Part shown: piece after piece, positions 20,967-31,135 of the stretch
Layout: every line of letters begins with the position of its first letter
Position numbering within the stretch: position 1 is the first letter of the stretch
Position numbers and translations under genes: made by a program
From: Kalmusia sp. IMI 367209
Taxonomy: Eukaryota > Ascomycota > Dothideomycetes > Pleosporales > Didymosphaeriaceae
NCBI GenBank assembly: GCA_027946365.1
Contig: JAPEUQ010000005.1
Coordinates: forward strand, 1,302,001 to 1,366,000
DNA: 64,000 nt
Direction: 5' to 3'
The notes under the pieces: generated by a model
Told to the model about the DNA's origin: nothing
The model's input: the letters and a program-made list of their open reading frames with translations, nothing else
Database searches by the model: none

Positions 20967-22353
20967 ATGACTACCTAGGTATTAGTGTTGGGCGTGATGA
21001 CGAATCAAAATAAAATGCTATGCTTGAGTAGGACTTGTTCTTCATGCTACAATTGTAGGGGTAGCTGCCATGACCTGACAATACGTATAGACATGACGAT
21101 CACTAGTAAGACTGTCGCAGTGTGTGACTGCTCGCCGTGCAGCTGTAGCGTGTCTGAGCTTCGTTATTAGCCTATGTCGGCACGGCAGGGCGAAAGCGGC
21201 CATGTATCCGCAATACCAGCTCCACGACTCTTTACAAACTAGGAGGGTCATCGGGAAAGACTCCTCCTGTCAGCGAGTGGTCAGGAATATTGTAAGAAGC
21301 CTCGCGCCCGGTTCTCGGAGGAGCCAGCGGCACAGAGTCCAGAGTCTATCTTGTTGTTTGCCGTCCATATGAAGCTCGAGAGAGTCTCGCAAGGATGGTG
21401 CGGCGTTCGTTGCCTGTGTCCAGGCCATGGGTCGGTCTGTGCAGCCGTTTCAGGTGTTGAGGGGGGCGTTTTGTATGGCCCGCTTGTAGGCGATCATACA
21501 CTCCCTACACACCCCAGCACCTCAGTCCCAAGTCAGCCATGGTCTCTTGTCGCACCTGTGACCAGGTGGTCCGATAGCAAAGTGATTATGAGCGGGGATG
21601 TAAAGAAACAGAAACAGGCGCGACAATGAAATCGATGCGACAATGGTCTTTTCCAAATACATGTTGCGTAGCGCTTTCTACGTTCGCGATTGTCGCTCGC
21701 TACAGTCATTTATTCCCCCGCCTTCACTCTGACACCCAACCACCAAACTTTGATTCGAAACCCTTGGCTCCAGCACGAGCAAGCTGATCGCGCTCCTGAA
21801 TGATGATAGCGAGCGGTAAAGCACTGGCGCTATTCGAGCTGTGCGGCCACGAGGTGGTGACAAGTGCGACATTTCAAACATGCCTAGCCGCCGTTTCTCC
21901 TCTGTACACGAGAAAGCCCATTGTTTCTCGTCGCCTCCCAATGACAACTTGATATTGTTTTCGGATTCTATATTTCCTGCAATTAACGTTACACGACCGC
22001 GGGGCAATCATACAGGTACCAGGCATATCGTTCCTCGCGAACTGAGGGCGCCATGAATCCTGCAGGGGGAATGTGCAGGCCCGTGCATGCTCCAATTGAA
22101 GTCAAGATCACAAAATGTTCCAGAGCGGTGGGTAGCTGCTTCAGCGACCCGCTCATGACCCGCCTATCTTCCATCCCTCCCGCTGTCCGCCTTGGTGTTT
22201 CTTCTTCTGTGCCTGAGCTTTCGTTCGTCATTCTCTTCTTGCTTCCTGATGTCCATCCGGGCTCGCCAACGATGAGGTGTTGGGGTCGTGGTGTCTCTTT
22301 CTTTCTTCGCTTCTTGTGAATGGTGCTGGCATCAAGCCTTTCGTTTCTTCGTA
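20967..22353. other. Intergenic: fasciclin 3' flank and 7TM-protein promoter
   Basis: 1.4 kb; small overlapping frames on both strands only. CT-rich stretch 22171-22310 precedes the next gene and may be its promoter and leader. Confidence 0.45.
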
Positions 22354-24085
22354 ATGGCTTGGTCGAGTTCGCCAGCTGGTATGGCGCAGACCATGCTTAA
22401 TACCGTCGTTTTGGTTTTTACACTAATCGCTGGCCTCATTGTTTTTCTGCGCTTGTTCACTCGAGGTCTGCTTCTTCGCAAGGCAGGCGCCGAGGATGCC
22501 TGGATTTCTTTTGCTATGGTAAGTGTAATGAAGCGTCCGTGTCTCCAAATTCTTGCTAACCTTGGCTACTAGATATTATCAATTGGCCTGACGGTTACCA
22601 TTGCGCTTCAGGTTCAAAATGGGCTAGGCAAACACATACAGGAGCTCACTGCAGCTATGATGGTGGACTCTCTTAAGGTAATTGCAACAGCATGTATTCT
22701 TTCTCTAGCACTAATCACACACACAGGCTTTCTGGGCTAGTGTTTGGATTTACAACCTCGCTCTGACGGCTACGAAGATATCTATTTTGACACAGTACCT
22801 CCGGGTATTCCCAGTCCCTCGCTTTCGCATAGCATGCTTCATCGTTCTCGGCATAGTTGTGCTGTACGGTCTCTGGACCCTCTTCGGTAGCATCTTCTTA
22901 TGTTTTCCAGTCGCCTTCTTTTGGGACAAAAGCATCGCCAACGGGAAGTGTCTCAACCAAGAGGTCATCTGGTTTACCAATGCCAGCGTAAACATCGCGC
23001 AAGATGTTGTCATCCTATTTCTTCCAATGACAGTGCTACGGAGCCTTGATATTCCTCGTAGACAGAAGAGAGCGCTCATCGTTGTGTTCGGGATTGGAGG
23101 AGTGTAAGCTTTGCTCATTACGAATCTAAGTTGACACGCTAATCAAACTCATAGCGTGTGCCTCGTATCAATCGTTCGATTACAGACTCTCGTCTCCATT
23201 TCAAACTCTACTGACCCGACCTTCGATAATCCGCCTGCGGCTATGTTATCAGCGATTGAGACGAATGTGGGCATCGTTTGCGCGTGCCTACCGTCAATGC
23301 GCCCTCTACTATCTTCCATGATGCCCGCTTATTTTCCAGAGGGATCCCAATTCACGAATAATCGGAAAAACGATGTGGAGCAACCGAAACACATGCGACA
23401 TCCCTCTGCGAGTAGTCGGCCGTACACCGCGGAGTCAACAAAGAGATATGGTCACTCACGCTCTGGCAGTAACGCTAGCCAATCATACACTGCAAACACG
23501 GGAAGATCGAATTACTCTCGTTTCGGAAGCACAAACCATTCGCGTTCAGGAAGCACAGGTCGAGTCTACTCTCCTATGATTCCTGTCCGCCCTCAAACTG
23601 CCCAAACTGTGAGCGTGAACCATTCGCGCACAGGCAATAAGTCTGGCCACTCTCGGACACCTAGCAACAATAGCCGCACCAATAGGGGCAGCGAAACCGA
23701 GTTGCAGCCCTTCAACTACCAAAGAACGCCTCAGCCAATCCGAAGAGGTCTCAACAGCCCTGCTTTGCAGCTCAACCTAAGCAACGGGCATCAACACCCC
23801 ATGCACCCGCTACGACAATCGCCTTTCAGCCCAGTCATCCCAATGCTACCGAGACTGCCTGAGAATATGGCTCTCTTCAGCCCCGTGGATAGCAATATGC
23901 GGATACCTGAACGGCCGATTCGTATGCCCCTCTTCCACAAACCCTTGCCGATCACGCCGTTGCCTGGTTACCAAGCCGGCTCGCAGAACCAAGGCACATC
24001 ACCAGATCAGACTGAGTTGCCAATCATGCTATCTCCTGGTCTCATACCGCAGCCGCTCAATCTAGGCGCCAGATCCGCCTACTAG
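22354..24085 (+). CDS. Fungal rhodopsin-domain seven-helix membrane protein
   Basis: Integral membrane protein of the Pth11-related 'fungal rhodopsin' group (no retinal implied). Exons 22354..22518, 22573..22677, 22727..23103, 23155..24085; 525 residues. Seven hydrophobic segments can be placed: MLNTVVLVFTLIAGLIVFL, the AEDAWISFAMILSIGL region, WASVWIYNLALTATKISIL, FIVLGIVVLYGLWTLFGSIF, the long helix after CLNQEVIWFTNAS, ALIVVFGIGGVVCLVSIVR, and MLSAIETNVGIVCACLPSM. Family marks are AEDAW in loop 1, KISILTQYLRVF after helix 3 and the ETNVGIVCACLP end. The cytoplasmic tail (~260 residues) is Ser/Pro-rich with repeated HSRSGS/HSRTGN/YSRFGS units, likely phospho-regulated. Signal sensed is unknown. 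The gene lies 1.4 kb past the fasciclin gene on the same strand. Confidence 0.85.
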
Positions 24086-24570
24086 ACCCAAATCTTCCTT
24101 TTGCTTTTCATCTCATGATTTGTTCCCTCCCTTATACCCTCCCGCTCATTACACGAAATCTAACGACAAAAAATCATACCCTCCCTAGCAATTCCGGCAC
24201 CACCAATCTTGCGATTTGTATCCAGCTTCTTCCAAGGCAAGCCGTTTGGCTGGCGCTCTCCTTGTTTTCTTATATATCTTTACGGCCTTGTGCGAGGAAA
24301 GCCTTAATGGCCCGGACTTGTAAGATAGAACCTCGAGTATGTAAGATATCACAATACCAGAAGCGAAAGTCCAGGATTTCCTTGGACTCGCCAAGTTCAG
24401 CGACGTCACATTACACTTTTGCACGTGCGACGGAATAACGAGTCGTGAGAATAGTTATTACCTCAATTCCCAATGCTCTCTAGCTTTGCTGCAATAACTT
24501 TTGAATCGCCCCCTGCCATCGCCATTGGCTATTATTCTCCAATCGCCCACCATTACATACCGCTTTTGTC
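24086..24570. other. Convergent intergenic region: 7TM gene and M28 peptidase 3' ends
   Basis: 485 bp shared 3' flank of two converging genes; no coding signal. Confidence 0.55.
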
Positions 24571-27055
24571 TCACGTCTTCAAAATGTCCGCCGCCACTAG
24601 CACCGCATCCGCCGTCTTCTGCACCCAATCCTGCGCTACTCCAAAATCATGCGCAAACGTAATACTCTCCGTGACACCTGGGAACGTCACGGGCGCATAC
24701 CCCGTATCCAGACCCGGCGCAAAAATCAGATTGGCATAGAATTCTCTGCCGGGCAAGCCACCCTGCGACACAAATCCGCGCGAGAAATCGCGCGCCTTGT
24801 GGTTCACCACGGCGATGAGATCGCTGTCGTCGTTGTCGATGGCGAGTTGGCGGAGGGCATTGAAGTCCTGCGCTGCAGCGGAGAAAGTACTGACTGCGGC
24901 AGTAAGGGCAGAGATGTCGACGGTGCCGTTGGAGGAGGCGATTGTGGTGTTTAGGTCGGAGAGGTACGATTCGAGTTCGGGAACGTAGTCTGCTGGTTCG
25001 AGGGGAAGGACGGGGTCAGACGCAAGATGATAAGCCAGCAACGTCAGGTATTGGCCGATCGCTTTATGCGTGTGGAAACCCGGATCGCCAAACGTAGCCA
25101 TCCAGTGGTAGCTGTCATAATTGGAGTGGTAGTGGTAGATGGGGTCTTCAGGGCCACCTCCGGCACCTAGGTCGATAGATGAGATGCCCGCCCGGTGAAG
25201 GAAAGGCACGTAGTCACTTCCGGCGCCGAGTACGCCATATTCTCCGCTGACGTTCTGCCAGACGTCGTAGAGGGTCTGGGAGGTCGAGCCGGGGATAGGG
25301 TAGATTATCTTCTTTTGGATTTCTGTAGCGATGCGGTGGAGGTCGGGAGTGGCAGAGAAGTCGGGCCAGGGTCCGGCGACAGCGATGTCCACGTTGAGGT
25401 ATGATACAGCCGCGCCTTGTAACCAGGGGACGAATTCTTCGACCCATTCCGTGCTGATGGTGGGTTAGTAGCAGAGCGCTCAAAGGTTTGATTAGCGTAC
25501 CTTCCAATCGAACCATACTCTTCCGCGTCCCAAGACGCGAGGATGATCGTTCGTGTGGGCTTCCAACCGGTCTCTAGCAACTTTCCAAAAGCCTTGGAGA
25601 GCTCGACTAACACTGCGGAGCCAGAATTAGGATCAGAAGCTCCTCCTACGATCCACGCATCTCTATGGTCTTTGAACAGAAAATTAGTAAGAACAGATAT
25701 AACATGCTTTGAGGTAACATACTTCCAATGATGACGACCTCGTCTTGATTTGTTCCGTTTATGATACCAATAGCATCCCAGATCGATGTGTAGTTCTCCT
25801 TCATGACATTGGACAAGGAGAGGCTCGCTCCAGAGCCTGCACCCGTGCTGTAATCGGCTCCTGGGATTGCTCCTACCCATTTTGTACGGTTAACCTCGAC
25901 TCCACTTGTTCCATGGCCGTTCAAGGCCTGCAGAATTGGCTGCGCATCAAGCCACGATATGGGTAGAGAAGGGATGTTGGGTACATTGTCGCTCCTGTCT
26001 GCCCGCGGTGAATCCTTCTTTGAAGCATAACCAGGCGTTGTGGGATCTCCGGGGTAAGTGCTTAGAAATTGTACGCTGCCTCTCTGCACGCTGGTCGGAT
26101 TACGTGCTGGTCCGTCAGGATAGGCCACATATCCATTGGCTTCAGTAATATTTCCATCATCGCCAGGGTCGGTGAAGGTGACGACCCCAATGAGGCCATA
26201 GTCCTGAGCATTTTTCACTTTCAAGCCTCGGAAAGGCCCACCGTATTTAGCAAGAGCAATTTTACCCTCCAGCTCGACGCCAAGCTCTACAAGACGATCA
26301 AAATCTACTTGCTGGCCTCTTCCGACATAGACATACTCAGCCGTGACGTTACCACTAGCTGAGTACCCATGAAATGTGGGGATCCTATTAGGATAGCTGG
26401 TAGCTAAACGTGAGTGTATGGTAAGCATGTTTTCTGGAATTTAGCAATTCCGTATACTCACTATCGTCCTTGGCTAGGACTGCTTCTTCGAGAGACGCCT
26501 CGAATGTGCTGCCATTGGCGTATGTGAGAGACAAGGAATGTGAGACCGGATAATTGAGGTAAACATCTGGTAATGTCAAAAAAATTCCAGGCTAACGGGA
26601 TCTATGTCTTGAATCCTGGGGTGGTTCGGCCTGGAGGTTCTGGCTTACAGTATTCGTCGAGCCTTGATGTGAATCCATGCTCAGCCCATTTGTCAGCCGT
26701 CCACTGAGCTATGGTTCGATTCGTACCAGCAAGGTGCGCTCCGTGTCTGAACGCGAATATATGATAAGTCTGATGGTAACGCAACAATTGATGTTTTGGG
26801 AAAGCTCACGCTATAGGAATATGTTAGCACATAATTGTGGTGATACGATTTAGACGCACCATAATAATATGACCATGTTGAGATTGTCGTGTTGTCGAAA
26901 GAATCCACCAATATTTTCTCGTTTGCATCTAAAACCGGAGGAAAGGTGACGTTGTCGATGTCTCTCTTGGCATGATTATGTAGATGTCTAGAAATAATCT
27001 CTCGTTGGCAAGCCTGAGTGCCAATGGCACTGGCAAGTAGTAGTAGCGATTTCAT
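24571..27055 (-). CDS. Secreted M28 peptidase, glutamate carboxypeptidase II-like
   Basis: Zinc exopeptidase of the PSMA/NAALADase type: signal peptide ([15 protein letters not shown]), PA domain, M28 catalytic domain and C-terminal dimerisation domain. Exons (minus): 27055..26856 (end tentative), 26746..26649 (start tentative), 26566..26462, 26403..25723, 25669..25501, 25453..24571, about 711 residues. Zinc-site motifs are [22 protein letters not shown], the general-base [12 protein letters not shown], and [13 protein letters not shown]; substrate-side HLAGTNRT and [11 protein letters not shown] are present. Many Asn-x-Ser/Thr sites fit secretion. Introns 2-5 are clear from phase; the first junction is uncertain because the best donor (GTGCGT at 26859) does not match the phase of any good acceptor, so a weaker GTCTAA donor was used. 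Role: extracellular or vacuolar peptide breakdown by family analogy. Confidence 0.85.
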
Positions 27056-27973
27056 GATAGGTGGGAGCACTAGGGCATGAACGCAAAATTGAGAACAACC
27101 AGAGAAATTGTGACATTTAAGTATCAGTGGTGTACCAACCAACCAACAAATGGCTCGCGGAGATAACGACAATAGTGACTTTTCTTGTGCTGTCGGTTCG
27201 GTACGTCAAAAGTAGACGTAATCGACGCAGCAAAGCACGCGTCTGCTGCATTTAGGCAGGCACCTGGGCACCGACATGCGAGCTTCATCCTGTATCGGGC
27301 AGGTGGGAAGAATGCTTGGGCGGGGTGAAGCTTTCTAATATCGCCTTGGCGATATGGGATGACGGTGGGATGCGCGGCGGGCTACCTCGTCTGGGCACAA
27401 TCATCCTCTGGGCTCTCGATAGGATTAATCCTACGCCATAGCAAGGAAGTATCCTCGGTACAGTACCACCGTATCTCGCACAGCTTGATTTCCGTATTGA
27501 TTTTCGTATTCCATGGGCACAGAGTGAAAACCTGAACTCAACGCACCAGAATATCGGACTAAAGGTGGCGTGAATGTCGCCCATGTACCATCATATACGT
27601 GCAGCGCAAACACTCCGACTCTACAATTCCGATCGACGTGGATGCAAATGATTCAAACGTTGTGATCAGAATGGTGAGGGATGACGACGTCAGCGCTGGC
27701 GAAGGGTTCGCTGGCGGATGAAACTAGGCCTAGTTTAGCCGCTAGCCCAGCGGTCGCTGTGGACCTCGCTGTGATGCGGATAAACAACAAACTGTCTGGC
27801 ACCAGTTGATGGTCAGCAGAGGTAGGTCTCAGAGATGTACTAACTACTAACAACCACAGCATTTGCAGGAACATTCTCATTCGTCTGCCCAGTCACATCG
27901 CTCCTGCCGCGTACCCTTCGCGCCTGCCAGTCCGCGCACATGTGCCATCTGCTCTTTCCTTAACACCGTCGCC
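27056..27973. other. Divergent promoter region between M28 peptidase and GAR-domain gene
   Basis: 0.9 kb. The plus-strand frame of the next gene extends up to 27863 only through a TTG, so 27863-27973 is read as leader. No other gene supported. Confidence 0.5.
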
Positions 27974-30667
27974 ATGCTGTCAAGTCCGCCGCGTCTCCTG
28001 GCGCCCATATCGCCTCACCGTCCCCCTTCGCCTGGCATGTCGCCAGGAGGACGTAGAGGTCGGACGCTGGGGAGCACCGATGAGAGCCATCTACGCGATT
28101 TGTCACCAAGCACGACGTTGCGAGCCTTCACCCAGCGACCGATGCCGTACGATATCAACCGGGACGAATACAAGATTTTTGCGTGCATAGAGGCACTTAC
28201 GCATGCAGAAAGGGACCTAGGGGCGCGCGTAGCCAAGGCAGCGCAGCGACTGAAGAACTGGTGCGATGAGATCGGCCAGTGGGGGTGGTCTGGCTCTTTT
28301 GAACAACCTAGCGAAGAGTTCAGGGAGCAGCGACGACGGAGCTTACAGATGCGCATTCAGGAGCACATGAAGGGTGTAGAGGCCGCCGATCAACTACCTC
28401 CGCTCGAATATTGGGGCTCGCTTCTGTCGGTTGAGGTGCAGGCTCACGAAGCCCGCCTGGACGAAATCAGCGACGAATTAATAACGCTGGACGTGGAGGA
28501 GCTCAAGGGCCACGTGCTCGATATGCACCCCGGGAGCAGGTCGCGACCATCATCGGCGGGCTACGAGGCAAACCGGACGAACTATAAGCCTTTGGATGAC
28601 TTCAATTTCCTCATAACACAAACGCTGATTTCTGCTCTTCCACACCACTTCCAATTGAAAGAGCGGCTCAATACGTGGACTGCGCGCGTGACCCTACTCC
28701 GCGAAGCTCCTCGGTATCTCGATGACCTAAAAACCGCACAGAAAGCGTTAAGATTGGGATGGGAGGCTCTCAGTCCCCCCCAGGATGCCTCCGACGCTGC
28801 TTTCGATACATGGAGGAACACGGTCGATACGATTTCCAGTGTCATGCGAGATAGAGTCAGCGACCTGGGACGACGCCTGGACCAAATGCTGGACACGCTC
28901 GAGGGACGCGAAGACTGCTTACCGGATCGTTGGATTGATGTTTTCGAAGATGTCGAGGGAGATTTTGGGCGGTGGACACAAGAGTCACGTAGAAAGATGA
29001 TTGAACTCGACGTGCGGAGGCATGCTGATCCAGGTGGAGGGTTCATAAGGGAGGACGCGCCTGTTGTACATTCCGACGCTGTTGCCTCGACCACACCAGA
29101 CAACCCGGCGTCGTCTAAACTAGCCGAGGAAATGGACTCCGTCATCTCCATAGAAGGAGACAGGGTCGCTCAATGGCCAGTTACTGCGCTGAAACCCGAT
29201 GTGCCTAGTGCTCCTTCATCGTTGAACACGGTGATCCATGACATGCCCGAGCATGTAGTAACTGAGCCAGACAACGAAGACGACGAATCTGTTTTCGAAG
29301 AAGGCGACACCGTCATTCATAATGACATTGACGATAGTCCTATCGAAGCCGTACAAGCCAGCTTTGACACGACGAGTCCTTCCGACTCCCAGATTATTGT
29401 CACCAGCGAAGAAGGGACGCATGGAGCTCCCATTCAGCCACAAACCCCTCGATCACGCCGGGAAAGCATGGAGTCCATTTCTTCGGATTTCTCTCTCTCC
29501 TCGAGTCCGCCGAGTGCAATAGACTTGTCACCTTCCGTACGCAATGCTACCAACAGAGCATCAAGAGCACCCCGACCTGCTTTGAATGCCGCAATGACCA
29601 AACGACGGAAGAATGGACCTGAATCGTCTGTGGAAAGTACACCATGGCCTCCAACACAATTCTCGCACAAGACTCCCACTAGTGCTGACGATCTCGAGCG
29701 GAAGATCTCAGACATTCTTACTACGATTCCTGCGCATATCCGCCTCACTACAAGCAATGGAGCTGATGCTCGTGATTCTAAAACTTCACGTAGTGTGACT
29801 AACAAAGGTAGTAAGGGATACCTCCGTGCTGCCCGCTCATTCAGTGGCGTGAAATCTCCCGAACTTACCTTGTCACCCGTGAAGCAAGAGTTCGACTCAG
29901 CTAACACGCTTTCAGGCAGGAGGTCCACAGCATCGCTGAGAGGAGACAATGACATCAGAATGTATCATCTCACCCAGCCTGGCAAGGAGCATCCCGTCAA
30001 GTTGTTCATTCGGCGTGTAGGAGAGAACGGTGAGCGCGTCATGGTTCGCGTTGGAGGTGGCTGGGCCGACCTCGGCGAGTACCTACGACAGTACGCTGAA
30101 CACCATGGTCGACGAACAGCCAGCAACGGCCAGTTTGAGATAGTCGGTCTCGAAGTCAATGGCTCCGAGATGTCACCCAACCGACCAGAAAGCGCCATGA
30201 GCAGGCGCGACCGACGTGTGAGCGGCGGCACCCAGGTTACCAGCCCAAGTATCACCCCCAACAGACCTCCAACTCGAACTGCTCTATCCAAAGATGAAGC
30301 GCCCCCGCCCCTACCTAACTTCTCTCCAACGCCAACCAGTAGCAACGAAAACTCGACTACGCCTTCCACGGACTCCTCGCGCCGCTCCTGGCGCGGTGAC
30401 GAAGTTGGGCTCGCAGGCCCCAAGTCTAAGAAAATCGACCTCAGCAATGAGAAGATAGAGTGGATCGAGGGCATGATGAAGCAGGCGCGTAGTGTGAGTG
30501 GGAACTTGATACCTCAGCAACATACGCCGCAGACGCAGGGCGAGAGAGCCGAGAGCAGGAGCGAGAGCAGGGCGAGTGCTAGAGGGAAGCAAGAGTTTGG
30601 CGATTTAGGGAAGGTGGGTGGGACAAAGAGGATATTTTTGAGGGGTGGAGTGGTGCATGAGCACTGA
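27974..30667 (+). CDS. GAR (Gas2-related) domain protein with Kar9-like helical N terminus
   Basis: Uninterrupted frame of 897 residues from ATG 27974 (MLSSPPRLLAPISPH). Residues ~60-350 are helical and charged, with spaced Trp (LKNWCDEIGQWGW, LEYWGSLLSVEVQAH, RWIDVFEDVEGDFGRW), resembling the spectrin-like N-terminal region of filamentous-fungal Kar9 proteins; this part is a family guess. Residues ~350-650 are acidic/Ser-rich. Residues ~660-730 are a clear GAR domain (MYHLTQPGKEHPVKLFIRRV, MVRVGGGWADLGEYLRQY), a zinc-containing microtubule-binding fold also found in Gas2 and spectraplakins. The tail holds Ser/Pro-rich and basic sequence. Expected role: linking microtubule ends or spindle poles to actin-based transport, as for Kar9/Gas2 proteins. 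GAR assignment is firm, Kar9 relation moderate. Confidence 0.78.
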   Translation: MLSSPPRLLAPISPHRPPSPGMSPGGRRGRTLGSTDESHLRDLSPSTTLRAFTQRPMPYDINRDEYKIFACIEALTHAERDLGARVAKAAQRLKNWCDEIGQWGWSGSFEQPSEEFREQRRRSLQMRIQEHMKGVEAADQLPPLEYWGSLLSVEVQAHEARLDEISDELITLDVEELKGHVLDMHPGSRSRPSSAGYEANRTNYKPLDDFNFLITQTLISALPHHFQLKERLNTWTARVTLLREAPRYLDDLKTAQKALRLGWEALSPPQDASDAAFDTWRNTVDTISSVMRDRVSDLGRRLDQMLDTLEGREDCLPDRWIDVFEDVEGDFGRWTQESRRKMIELDVRRHADPGGGFIREDAPVVHSDAVASTTPDNPASSKLAEEMDSVISIEGDRVAQWPVTALKPDVPSAPSSLNTVIHDMPEHVVTEPDNEDDESVFEEGDTVIHNDIDDSPIEAVQASFDTTSPSDSQIIVTSEEGTHGAPIQPQTPRSRRESMESISSDFSLSSSPPSAIDLSPSVRNATNRASRAPRPALNAAMTKRRKNGPESSVESTPWPPTQFSHKTPTSADDLERKISDILTTIPAHIRLTTSNGADARDSKTSRSVTNKGSKGYLRAARSFSGVKSPELTLSPVKQEFDSANTLSGRRSTASLRGDNDIRMYHLTQPGKEHPVKLFIRRVGENGERVMVRVGGGWADLGEYLRQYAEHHGRRTASNGQFEIVGLEVNGSEMSPNRPESAMSRRDRRVSGGTQVTSPSITPNRPPTRTALSKDEAPPPLPNFSPTPTSSNENSTTPSTDSSRRSWRGDEVGLAGPKSKKIDLSNEKIEWIEGMMKQARSVSGNLIPQQHTPQTQGERAESRSESRASARGKQEFGDLGKVGGTKRIFLRGGVVHEH

Positions 30668-31135
30668 TGGGTTCAAGGAACATAAGATACCCCCTACGGA
30701 TGATTTTTTCGTTGCGTTGATATAGATTGGGAAGGGAAAGCATTTACGGAAGGGTATTTCTCGCATGGCATTTGTAGTGGAGTTCCATACCCTTTCCCGG
30801 TATCTTACGGTCGTAGAGCTGGGCATATTTCTGAAGCTGGGCTTCGAGCGACTCGGAGGGCCATTCTTTTCTGCTGTACATATTGTAGGGTTGTAGCTCA
30901 GCAAGACTAATGATTTTCTTTGACGTAACTGCTTCCTTGCACGGCATTTGCTACACTTTAACTTCTCTACATTACAGACGATTGGACTTTGGAAGTGAAA
31001 TTTATTTCATGCAAAGAAGGGTATATCCACCCAGAATACATGTATACGCCCCCATGCCAACCTATACCAGGCAGTGCAATCACCACGGAACGCCGAACGC
31101 TAATGCTCAATACACTTTTTAATGCCGCGATGACC
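30668..31135. other. Convergent intergenic region: GAR gene and UTP7 3' ends
   Basis: 468 bp between converging genes; only short shadow frames. Confidence 0.55.

Noticed and set aside
28582..29151. 189-codon antisense frame inside the GAR-domain gene
   Set aside because: Ser/Arg-rich mirror of a charged coding region; lies wholly within a better-supported gene.
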